Positions 1 to 6,441 of a DNA stretch of 8,507 nt are shown here, in pieces. Position numbers and translations under genes: made by a program. This stretch comes from Victivallales bacterium (GTDB lineage: Bacteria > Verrucomicrobiota > Lentisphaeria > Oligosphaerales > Oligosphaeraceae): contig CAAGMX010000458.1 of the NCBI GenBank assembly GCA_900771165.1, positions 1 to 8,507 of the forward strand. The letters are read 5' to 3'. The notes beneath the pieces were generated by a model that saw only the letters and a program-made list of their open reading frames with translations, did no database searches and had not been told where the DNA came from. Numbering within the stretch: position 1 is the first letter of the stretch; every line of letters starts with the position of its first letter.

Positions 1-443
1 CCAGGCTTCTTCGATTAAAAACTACTTCCTCCTCAGTTTTACGGGACACTAGTGGTCCAATGTGGTTCCCGCCGAGAGAATCCGGGTATCCTAAAGAACG
101 TCCAAATCTTGAAGATATGATAACAGGCTGGAAGGTTATCAAGCAGGTTTTAGCAATATTGAAGCCAGATTTGTGCTGGTTCGCGGGAAGTGAAGCTGCC
201 AAGTTTTTGCCTTGGTATATGGACCAAGTTGGCATTTCGCACGATGAGATTCAATTTTGTGGAAAAATCGGACACACGTATGCACGCGAAGTCAATGTTT
301 TGATTGATGACAAGCAAATCCCTCTGAAGTTTTCACAACACCCTAGCCAGTATTTTTCATGGGAAAGCTGGCAAAAGTTTATTTTCGACGACAAATGTAC
401 TCATGTACAACAGAAATTGCTTCAATACATGGCAAGCCAATAA
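1..443 (+). CDS. 5'-truncated protein, weakly uracil-DNA-glycosylase-like
   Basis: The reading frame is open from position 3 to a TAA at 441-443, so the window edge cuts off the 5' end; the ATG at 60 is probably an internal methionine because about 19 in-frame sense codons precede it. The visible 146 residues include a stretch 'LKPDLCWFAGSEAAKF' and a late 'QHPSQYFSWESWQKF'. This resembles the second half of uracil-DNA-glycosylase-superfamily proteins, where a 'L-K-P-x-x-x-x-x-G-x-x-A' strand precedes a 'HPS' loop that contacts the DNA. The N-terminal motif that would contain the catalytic residue lies outside the window, so activity cannot be judged. The gene is about 42% GC against well over 60% for everything downstream, pointing to a foreign origin or an assembly join. 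It converges on the FadL remnant. The family assignment is an inference from two motifs; a hypothetical protein of another fold remains possible. Confidence 0.5.
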   Translation, partial: RLLRLKTTSSSVLRDTSGPMWFPPRESGYPKERPNLEDMITGWKVIKQVLAILKPDLCWFAGSEAAKFLPWYMDQVGISHDEIQFCGKIGHTYAREVNVLIDDKQIPLKFSQHPSQYFSWESWQKFIFDDKCTHVQQKLLQYMASQ

Positions 444-519
444 TCGAAGAACTTTTTCAAAACATATTCGCCTTGTTTCCCCGGGATGGATGCTCAGGCA
501 GCCGGGGGCGATGTCCGGG

Positions 520-551
520 GGCGGCGGAGAAGGGAGGCCCTCGCCGTCGCC
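520..551 (-). terminator. GC-rich hairpin downstream of FadL remnant, possible weak terminator
   Basis: The arms 520-534 and 538-551 can pair almost fully, with one mismatch, one bulge and a three-base loop at 535-537. The hairpin starts about 13 bases after the stop codon of the minus-strand FadL remnant, where a terminator would be expected. No T-tract follows on either strand, so it is not a canonical intrinsic terminator. The rest of the gap between 444 and 563 shows no gene; its first ~35 bases are AT-rich like the upstream gene. Confidence 0.3.
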
Positions 552-563
552 TGGGGGGATGTT

Positions 564-824
564 CTAGAACTTGTAGATGACGCTGGCGGCGATGATGTGG
601 CAGTCAGTCTTGAAGGTGCCGCGCTCGGTGATGTTATGGTTGGAGGCCACCTGGGTTCCCAGCTTGCTCTTGGTGAAGCGGCTGTAGCCGTAGGCGACGT
701 CGAAGCCCCAGCGCTCGCCCTGGTATCCGGCGCCCATGGTCATGAGCCACTTGTCGGTGCGGGGCATTTCCTGAGGGGGAACGGGAGGGCGGGATAGGGG
801 AAATCCGTATATAGTATCCCTCAT
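564..824 (-). pseudogene. C-terminal remnant of a FadL/OmpP1-type outer-membrane protein
   Basis: The minus-strand frame encodes 86 residues ending in 'ASVIYKF'. It carries the pattern seen at the end of FadL/TodX-family long-chain fatty acid or hydrocarbon transporters: a 'PPVPPQEMPRTDKW' segment (the family's 'SPVP...P-x-x-D-x-x-W' loop), then 'GAGY', then 'WGFDVAYGYSRF', and a final beta-strand with the terminal phenylalanine recognised by the barrel-assembly machinery. Intact family members are usually 400 or more residues, so over 80% is missing. Recognisable similarity stops at about position 797; the first residues up to the ATG at 824 read like translated fabH leader, and an in-frame stop lies at 873-875. 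A signal peptide and the barrel start are absent, so this cannot make a working porin. It is divergent from fabH, whose start codon is one base beyond the ATG of this frame. Family membership is fairly secure; deletion or rearrangement as the cause is inference. Confidence 0.7.
810..815 (+). promoter_or_regulatory. Possible -10 element of fabH
   Basis: A TATAGT hexamer inside an AT-rich TATATAGTAT patch stands out in GC-rich surroundings, ending 10 bases before the fabH ATG. No convincing -35 hexamer is visible at the usual spacing; that position lies in the FadL remnant. If used, transcription would start within a few bases of the ATG, giving a nearly leaderless message, which fits the lack of a Shine-Dalgarno sequence there. 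Confidence 0.35.
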
Positions 825-825
825 T

Positions 826-1806
826 ATGTCTTCCTCTTCCTTCCAGTATGTTCGGATCGCCGGCGTGGGGGCCTACCTCCCGGAGCGTGTAGTCTCCAAC
901 GAGGAGTTGTCCGCCACCCTGGACACCTCTCACCAGTGGATTTTCTCCCACACCGGGATTCATCAGCGGCATCTGGCGGCGCCGGAGGAGGGGGCCTCCT
1001 CCATGGGATATCAGGCAGCCCTCCGGGCCCTGGAGAATGCCGGCGTCCGGCCGGAGGAGTTGGGGCTGGTCATTGCCGCCACCTCCACGGCGGACTACGC
1101 CAGTTATCCCTCCACTGCCGCCCTGATCCAGGGAAAGCTGGGGGCGGTCCAGGCGGGGGCCTTTGACCTGAATGCCGCCTGCACCGGATTTGTCTATGCC
1201 CTGGCCATGGGAAAATACTCTTGCCTGAACCTGGGACGCCCCGTCCTGGTGGTGGCCAGCGAGGTGAACTCCCGGATTGTGGACTGGAAGGACCGGGCCA
1301 CCTGCGTGCTCTTCGGGGACGGCGCCGGGGTCGTGGTGCTTTCTCCCTCCCAGGGACCTGGCATGCTCCACGAGGTGCTGGGGGCGGAGGGCACCGGAGC
1401 CGACGCCCTGGTGCGGGAGGCGGGATTGCGCACCCAGGAGGAGGCTCTGCGGACTCCGGGATTTGTGCGGATGGATGGCCGGGCTGTCTTCCAGTTTGCC
1501 GTGCGCTCCATGGAAAAGGTGATCCGCCGTCTGCTGGCGGAGACGGGCCATAGTCTGGAGGAGGTGACCCACTTCATCCCCCATCAGGCCAATGGACGGA
1601 TCCTGGATGCGGTGGCCCGGAACATGGGACTGTCCCCGGAGCGCTTCTTCCGCAATATCCGTGACGTGGCCAATACCTCCAGCGCCTCCATCCCCATTGC
1701 CCTGGCGGAATTGCAAGGCCAGGGCGCCCTGAAGCAGGGAGACCTGGTGCTCCTGGTGGCCTTCGGCGCCGGCCTGGCCTACGGAGGATGCCTCCTGCGC
1801 TGGTAA
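826..1806 (+). CDS. fabH: Beta-ketoacyl-ACP synthase III (KAS III)
   Basis: This 326-residue cytoplasmic protein has the normal KAS III length. The family condenses an acyl-CoA, typically acetyl-CoA, with malonyl-ACP to start fatty acid synthesis. The catalytic triad is in place: Cys119 in 'NAACTGF', His253 in 'IPHQAN' and Asn283 in 'NTSSASIP'. The family's 'FGDGAG' turn is at 163-168 and the C-terminal glycine-rich 'FGAGLAYG' at 313-320. Some normally well-kept positions differ: the usual 'W-I-x-x-R-T-G-I-x-x-R-H' reads 'WIFSHTGIHQRH' (38-49), so the CoA-site arginine (Arg36 in E. coli FabH) is His42; the glycine before the catalytic Asn is Ala; and the usual Thr-Trp near the C-terminus is Ala-Tyr. 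The start at 826 gives the N-terminus ('YVRIAGVGAYLPE') expected for the family. No other fatty acid synthesis gene is adjacent, so it may be a stand-alone or second copy. Confidence 0.93.
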   Translation: MSSSSFQYVRIAGVGAYLPERVVSNEELSATLDTSHQWIFSHTGIHQRHLAAPEEGASSMGYQAALRALENAGVRPEELGLVIAATSTADYASYPSTAALIQGKLGAVQAGAFDLNAACTGFVYALAMGKYSCLNLGRPVLVVASEVNSRIVDWKDRATCVLFGDGAGVVVLSPSQGPGMLHEVLGAEGTGADALVREAGLRTQEEALRTPGFVRMDGRAVFQFAVRSMEKVIRRLLAETGHSLEEVTHFIPHQANGRILDAVARNMGLSPERFFRNIRDVANTSSASIPIALAELQGQGALKQGDLVLLVAFGAGLAYGGCLLRW

Positions 1807-1842
1807 GTCCTCTTGCCCTTCACCGTTCTTCTCCCTGCAAAA

Positions 1843-1859
1843 AGCCTTTTCCCAAGGCT
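1843..1859. repeat. Small inverted repeat between fabH and the SGNH gene
   Basis: AGCCTT (1843-1848) and AAGGCT (1854-1859) form a perfect six-base stem around a TTCCC loop in the 95-base gap after fabH. The T-tract needed for an intrinsic terminator exists only on the minus strand (AAAAA at 1839-1843 on the plus strand), and no minus-strand gene ends here. As a plus-strand terminator for fabH it would be weak. The rest of the gap shows nothing recognisable. Confidence 0.3.
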
Positions 1860-1901
1860 CACCATCCTAGAAACCCACCCTTCTCACTCCTGAACACGAC
1901 A

Positions 1902-2534
1902 ATGCCTACTTTGATTTTCATGGGGGATTCCGTCACCGACTGCGGCCACCTCACCTCCGGCGGCACAGGCTATCCCGTGGGGCTCTGGGGCCCCGGATAC
2001 GTTGGATTAATCGCCAGCCGTCTCCTCTCCGACCGTCCCGCCGAAGCCTGGAAGATCCTGAACCAGGGCATCAGCGGCAACAAGGTGGTGGATCTCTATG
2101 CCCGCTGGAAGAGGGATTGCCTGAATCTGCGCCCTGATATCTTGAGCATCATGGTGGGCATCAACGACCTATGGCATGAAAAGTCCCATCAGGACGGGGT
2201 GGAGATCCCCCGGTATGCCCAATTCTACCGCATGCTTTTGGAATGGACCCGGGAGACCCTTCCGGGGATTCGCCTGGTGCTGATGGAACCCTTTGCCGGC
2301 CTGATGGGGGAGGTGCAGGAGGAGTGGATGGAGGAGTTGGCGCAGCGTTGCCAAATCGTCCGGGAATTGGCCCGGGAATTTGAGGCCGTGCTGGTTCCTT
2401 CCCAAGAGATTCTCCAGCAGGCCATCCAAGAGGCCCCGATGGAATATTGGCTGGTGGATGGCGTTCATCCCATGCCTCCCTTCCATCAGCGCCTGGCCGA
2501 CGCCTGGCTCAAGGCCACGGGAATGATTCAATAA
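1902..2534 (+). CDS. SGNH/GDSL-family hydrolase (probable esterase)
   Basis: Starting at the ATG at 1902 gives a compact 210-residue SGNH hydrolase whose first strand leads straight into block I, 'IFMGDSVTD', with Ser10 as nucleophile. Block II is 'NQGISGN' (54-60, oxyanion-hole Gly), block III is 'VGINDLW' (85-91, Asn88), and block V is 'DGVHP' (186-190), giving the Asp186/His189 pair. All four family residues are thus present and it should be active. An upstream in-frame ATG at 1788 would overlap fabH and add 38 residues of basic, proline-rich sequence that does not look like protein or a signal peptide. With the 1902 start there is no export signal, so a cytoplasmic enzyme is predicted. 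The family cleaves acyl esters from sugars, lipids or xenobiotics; the substrate cannot be read from sequence. The gene ends 21 bases before the GH123-type gene, suggesting co-transcription and possibly de-esterification of imported sugar products. Confidence 0.88.
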   Translation: MPTLIFMGDSVTDCGHLTSGGTGYPVGLWGPGYVGLIASRLLSDRPAEAWKILNQGISGNKVVDLYARWKRDCLNLRPDILSIMVGINDLWHEKSHQDGVEIPRYAQFYRMLLEWTRETLPGIRLVLMEPFAGLMGEVQEEWMEELAQRCQIVRELAREFEAVLVPSQEILQQAIQEAPMEYWLVDGVHPMPPFHQRLADAWLKATGMIQ

Positions 2535-2555
2535 TCCCTTTCTATTCCATCCACC

Positions 2556-5500
2556 ATGAAAGCCTCTTCCTCCATCTGTCTTCTCCTCGCCCTTCTTCTT
2601 CCCTGGCTGTCCTATGCAGAATGGAGACCCTTCGCCACCATTCCCGAAGCCCAGGGGCCAGAGGAAGCCTGCTACTTCGGGGACTGGATCACCATCGACG
2701 GCAAAGCCCGCCCCGAATCCCCCCTTCATCTCTGGATGTGGCGGCAAAATGGCCGCCTCATGGGAAAACTCGAGGTGGTGGAGCCCCGGATGGCGGGCAT
2801 CCGCATGGAGAAGAAGGAGAGGGATTCCGCCGTATGGGAGGATGACTCCTTCGATCTTTTTCTCTATCCTGAGGATGGCCATGCCTACCATCTGATCTTC
2901 AATGCCCTGGGCACCATCTATGACGAGCGGGACGGGAAGGGCGACTGGAATGGGAATTGGCAGATCAAGACCACCCGGGAACTCTACCGGTGGATGGCGG
3001 AGTTCTCCATTCCCTTCTCGGACTTGGGAGGGGAACCCGGAGAGGGGAGCCAGTGGAGGATGCAGATGGGGGTGAGCCGCACCACGGCGAACCAGGGGGC
3101 ATCCGGCTGGGTGGCCGCCCCGGAAACCCGGCGCTTCCGGGATTCTTTCGGCTTCATCCGCTTTGAAAACGCTCCCCGTCCTCTGGGAAAGATTCCGGGG
3201 ACGGAAAACGACGCCACGCCCGCCTATCGCTGGTCCGGGATGCCGGAACCCCAGCTGGTGCGCATCGGCTCTTCTCCCGCCGGTTCGGAGTATCTCTGCC
3301 ACAGCCTGGAATACCAGGTGGAGGGCCGTCCTGTCTACGGCATCTATCTCCTGAAGCGGGCCAGCCAGGTGAGCGCCATCCTGGGAGAGACCACGGAACG
3401 TCTCCGCGCCTTCTCCTCCCCGGAGGTGAAGGCCATGGTTCGCAGCGCAGAGGCTCTCATGGCTCTCCATGCGGAAGAGACCCCCGAAGTCTATGATCTC
3501 CTGGAGGAGGAGGCTCTCCGGCTTCGGGACCGGATGCTCTATCTTCTGGCGGAGAAGACCATGGAGGAACGGGGAAGACAACCCGAGGAAATCGTCTACG
3601 GCACCTTGGACTCCCTCACTCGCCTCCTGCCTGTGGATATCTTCCCCGGGGAGATGGGAGGAGAGGTGATGTTGGATGCAGGGCGGAACGAGCAGGAGGC
3701 CGCCCAGGTGGTGCTTTTTGCGGGAGGGGCCAATCTCACCTGGGTGGAGGCCTCCCTGGAAGGCCCTCTGGTCTCCTCCGAGGGCGGCACCGTTCCCCAG
3801 GAGGCCATGGAGATCCGCCGGGTTGGCCATGTGCTGACCACCACCCCGGAATATGACACAGACTACGTGGGGCTCTATCCCGACATCCTGCTTCCCCTCT
3901 CCTCCTTTGATGTTCCTGCCTGGGGCAGGGAAACCCTCTGGGTGAGCGTCAAGGTGCCGGAAAACACCCCGCCGGGACTCTACCAGGGCAAACTCCTCCT
4001 GAAGGCCCGGAACAGCCTGCCCACCCTGGTGCCCATCCGGCTCCAGGTGCGTTCCTTCACCATCCCCCGCCATTCCAGCCTCATCAGCGCCTTCGGCGTC
4101 TGGCCTCTGAACGGCGAGACCAAAAAGCTGATGAATCGGTACGGCTTCACCCTGGATCTCCAGGCCGCCTATGAGATGATGTTCGCCCATCGCCTCACTC
4201 CCTATTTCATCACCGAAGCGCCCCCGCTCCTGAAAAAGCCCTATCTGAAACTGGAGGAGAAGGATGCCCTGGTGCTGGAGGTGGAAAGCCTGGGTGCCGG
4301 AACCTTGGAGGTGGCCCTCTTCACCGACGAAGGAGGCTACACCCGCCTCCACTTCCCCGTCCCCGCCGGCACCAGCCGTCAGGAATGCGCCTCCCTCCGG
4401 GAGGCCATGGGCGATGACCACCTCTATGAGATGACGATCACCCTGCGGGGATGCGGCGGCGGACGCCTTCGGGCAACCCTGGAACGATCCCAGGGCACCC
4501 TGGAGTTGATTCCCTGGGGGAATGCCTGCTGCGACCTCCAGGAAGATGGCTCCGTCTCCGATTGGGCCCAATGGAGCTATCTGGCCATGGATCCCCCCGC
4601 CGTCCCCCCCGTCATCGACTGGTCCGCCTACGATCGCCAAATCGAATGGGGCCTCTCCCAGGGCATGACCTCCCATATGGTGGATCTGAAGGATCCTCTT
4701 CCCCTCTGGTCCCGGCTCTTCCGCAACCACCTGGCGGAGAAGGGCTGGCTGAAATACTTCTACACCTATCTGGCGGATGAGCCCATTCCCTCCTACTACC
4801 CGGTGGTGAACGCCCGGCTCTCCACGGTGAAGGAGGCTCCCGGGGTCCCCTCCCTCCCCAACATGATGACCGCCCGGAGCTTCCCCCCGGAACTCTGCTT
4901 CGTGGACACCTGGTGCCCGGAAACCTACAGCTACAATCCGGAACTGGCCGCTGCCGAACAGGCCAAGGGACGCAATGTCTGGTGGTATGTCGCCTACGGA
5001 AACCGGAATCCCCTCCCCAATATCTGGATCGACTCCCCCATCGCCGAAGGACGCTCCTGGATCTGGCAGAGCTGGAAGCATCACCTGGATGGCATCCTCT
5101 ACTGGTCCGTCAACTGGTGGGGGCGCCGGAATCCCTGGGCCACCGGCGCCGTCTTCAACGATGTGAGCAATGGCGACGGAAATTTGATCTACCCCACTCC
5201 CTCCGGTGTCCCCCTCTCCTCCCCCCGTCTGGAAGTCCTGACGGATGGATTGGAGGACTACGAGCTCTTCTGCCTCCTGGAAGCCGCCCAGGAAACCCTG
5301 GGAGAAAAGAATCCCGACCTTTCCCGGCGCATCCAGGAGCTGCTGGCCGTGAATCCGGAAGTGGTGGTGAACTGGCGGGAATACTCCCGGGATGGCCAGG
5401 TGATCCTGCGGGAACGCCAGCGTCTGATGGACTGCCTGGACGAGGCGATCGCCTTCCTGGGCGCCCAGCCCGCCATCACCCGGCGTCCCGTGCGCCGCAC

Positions 5501-6293
5501 GGGGCTTTCCCCCGCCGAAGTGGAGGGGAATCTGAAGCGCTATCAGGAATCCCTGGAGGAAACCCGGCAGGGGCAGGCCCAGAAGGCCCAGGAGAAGCTG
5601 GGAGGGATTGTCCGTCCCCAGGATCTTCCCCAGGATGGCCTGGTGCTTTTCTATGATTTCGAGGGAGAGAGTCCCTTCCTGTGGGACCGCTCCGGCAATG
5701 GCCTGGATTCCGGCTATGCCGGGCTGGAGAGAAGGGAAGGGCATGCCGGGCAGGGGCTGCGCACCTCCATCGGCAGTGGTCTGGCGCTGCCTCCCGCCGC
5801 CGCCATTCTGGGGTCCCGTCCCACCGAGGGCACGGTGTCCTTCTGGGTGCGTCCCCTGGAGGAGCAGGGTTCCACCAGGAACATCCCCATCCTCTTCTAT
5901 CTCATGGCTACGGACCGGAACTGGACCCCCAGCGGCATGGATGAGATCGGCCTCTATGTGGAGGACGGTCTGCTGAAGGCCAGAGTCTGCGGCGAGGGCA
6001 CCCGGAAGGCCATTCTGGCGGAGATCCCCAATCCCCTGAAGAAGGGAGAGTGGTGCCATCTGGCCCTCACCTGGAAGGAAGGGGAACGCCGCCTCTACGT
6101 CAATGGCGTGGAAGCCGGCGCCTCCACCGATCCCTATGTCGCCCCCTGGCTGGATGGCTTCTCGGGCACCCTGGGCAGCCATGCCTGCCATCTCTACAGC
6201 AAGGAACGGACCTTCCCCGGAGACTACGACGATCTCCTGATCTATCGCCGCTGCCTCTCCGCCCAGGAGATCCAAGCCCTTGCCCAGCCCTAG
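2556..6293 (+). CDS. Secreted multidomain GH123-type (DUF4091) glycoside hydrolase with CBM9-like and LamG-like domains
   Basis: The 1245-residue protein starts with a signal peptide (basic Lys2, hydrophobic 7-18, likely cleavage after 'SYA' at 21). Residues ~22-205 look like a CBM9/DOMON-type beta-sandwich ('FGDWITIDGK', 'DDSFDLFLYP', 'WMAEFSIPFSDL'). Residues ~250-360 are mainly helical. Residues ~365-505 match the beta-sandwich preceding GH123/DUF4091 barrels ('RNEQEAAQVVLF', 'PENTPPGLYQGKLLLKA'). The catalytic region spans ~505-915, with Asp741-Glu742 in 'YLADEP', 'RNVWWYVAYG', 'WQSWKHHLDGILYWSVNWWG' and 'LTDGLEDYELFCLLEA'. In characterised GH123 beta-N-acetylgalactosaminidases an adjacent Asp-Glu pair drives substrate-assisted hydrolysis, so retention here argues for activity. 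Residues ~562-660 are extra compared with the simple barrel and look like an inserted beta-rich module. Residues ~1027-1243 form a LamG/concanavalin-like domain ('VLFYDFEG', 'GTVSFWVRP', 'WCHLALTWKEGERRLYVNG', 'YDDLLIYRRCLSAQEIQAL'). No Shine-Dalgarno precedes the ATG. Family is clear; the sugar substrate is inference. Confidence 0.85.
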   Translation: MKASSSICLLLALLLPWLSYAEWRPFATIPEAQGPEEACYFGDWITIDGKARPESPLHLWMWRQNGRLMGKLEVVEPRMAGIRMEKKERDSAVWEDDSFDLFLYPEDGHAYHLIFNALGTIYDERDGKGDWNGNWQIKTTRELYRWMAEFSIPFSDLGGEPGEGSQWRMQMGVSRTTANQGASGWVAAPETRRFRDSFGFIRFENAPRPLGKIPGTENDATPAYRWSGMPEPQLVRIGSSPAGSEYLCHSLEYQVEGRPVYGIYLLKRASQVSAILGETTERLRAFSSPEVKAMVRSAEALMALHAEETPEVYDLLEEEALRLRDRMLYLLAEKTMEERGRQPEEIVYGTLDSLTRLLPVDIFPGEMGGEVMLDAGRNEQEAAQVVLFAGGANLTWVEASLEGPLVSSEGGTVPQEAMEIRRVGHVLTTTPEYDTDYVGLYPDILLPLSSFDVPAWGRETLWVSVKVPENTPPGLYQGKLLLKARNSLPTLVPIRLQVRSFTIPRHSSLISAFGVWPLNGETKKLMNRYGFTLDLQAAYEMMFAHRLTPYFITEAPPLLKKPYLKLEEKDALVLEVESLGAGTLEVALFTDEGGYTRLHFPVPAGTSRQECASLREAMGDDHLYEMTITLRGCGGGRLRATLERSQGTLELIPWGNACCDLQEDGSVSDWAQWSYLAMDPPAVPPVIDWSAYDRQIEWGLSQGMTSHMVDLKDPLPLWSRLFRNHLAEKGWLKYFYTYLADEPIPSYYPVVNARLSTVKEAPGVPSLPNMMTARSFPPELCFVDTWCPETYSYNPELAAAEQAKGRNVWWYVAYGNRNPLPNIWIDSPIAEGRSWIWQSWKHHLDGILYWSVNWWGRRNPWATGAVFNDVSNGDGNLIYPTPSGVPLSSPRLEVLTDGLEDYELFCLLEAAQETLGEKNPDLSRRIQELLAVNPEVVVNWREYSRDGQVILRERQRLMDCLDEAIAFLGAQPAITRRPVRRTGLSPAEVEGNLKRYQESLEETRQGQAQKAQEKLGGIVRPQDLPQDGLVLFYDFEGESPFLWDRSGNGLDSGYAGLERREGHAGQGLRTSIGSGLALPPAAAILGSRPTEGTVSFWVRPLEEQGSTRNIPILFYLMATDRNWTPSGMDEIGLYVEDGLLKARVCGEGTRKAILAEIPNPLKKGEWCHLALTWKEGERRLYVNGVEAGASTDPYVAPWLDGFSGTLGSHACHLYSKERTFPGDYDDLLIYRRCLSAQEIQALAQP

Positions 6294-6308
6294 GGGCATA
6301 TCGGCATT

Positions 6309-6366
6309 CCGGAAAAGTCCTCCCCCTGCCAGCACCTTATCCCTGCAGGGAAGGGGGCTTTTCCGG
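6309..6366 (+). promoter_or_regulatory. Long hairpin overlapping the terminator, possible antiterminator
   Basis: CCGGAAAAG (6309-6317) pairs perfectly with CTTTTCCGG (6358-6366). Pairing continues inward, with two G-U pairs, between 6318-6322 and 6353-6357, and again as CCCTGC (6324-6329) with GCAGGG (6345-6350), leaving a loop of about 15 bases. Its 3' arm is the same TTCCGG segment that forms the 5' arm of the intrinsic terminator, so the two structures cannot coexist. It begins 15 bases after the stop codon of the GH123-type gene. Confidence 0.5.
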
Positions 6367-6392
6367 GAAGCCCGCCGGAAGACCTTTTTTTT
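6356..6392 (+). terminator. Intrinsic (rho-independent) terminator
   Basis: The arms 6356-6366 and 6375-6384 form a ten-pair stem (one G-U pair, one bulged C at 6358) around an eight-base loop at 6367-6374. The stem is followed immediately by eight T residues at 6385-6392. This is a textbook terminator ending transcription of the SGNH-GH123-type unit. The upstream long hairpin competes for its 5' arm. Confidence 0.8.
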
Positions 6393-6425
6393 CGTTCCCG
6401 GAAGGTTTCCACACTGTTGGACAAC

Positions 6426-6432
6426 AAAGGAG
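6426..6432 (+). promoter_or_regulatory. Strong ribosome binding site of the discoidin-domain gene
   Basis: AAAGGAG lies nine bases upstream of the ATG at 6442, the only good Shine-Dalgarno sequence in front of a long gene in this window. It fixes the start codon, since a hydrophobic signal peptide follows at once. Confidence 0.75.
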
Positions 6433-6441
6433 TTCTTTCCC

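Noticed and set aside
486..797. Plus-strand open frame opposite the FadL remnant
   Set aside because: The minus-strand reading has a convincing outer-membrane C-terminus; the plus-strand product is an Ala/Gly/Val-rich shadow.
634..1716. Minus-strand open frame of 360 codons opposite fabH
   Set aside because: fabH is unambiguous on the plus strand with all catalytic residues, and the antisense product resembles no family.
1788..1901. Upstream ATG extending the SGNH hydrolase by 38 residues
   Set aside because: It overlaps fabH, has no ribosome binding site, and adds a basic proline-rich stretch before a complete fold that begins naturally at the ATG at 1902.
4913..5656. Plus-strand frame of 247 codons overlapping the GH123-type gene
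   Set aside because: It lies wholly within a conserved catalytic region read in another frame and is rich in Pro, Gly and Arg with no motif.
6341..6350. CCCTGCAGGG palindrome as an operator site
   Set aside because: Its 3' half is explained by the long hairpin, the palindrome is short, and no second copy exists in the intergenic region.
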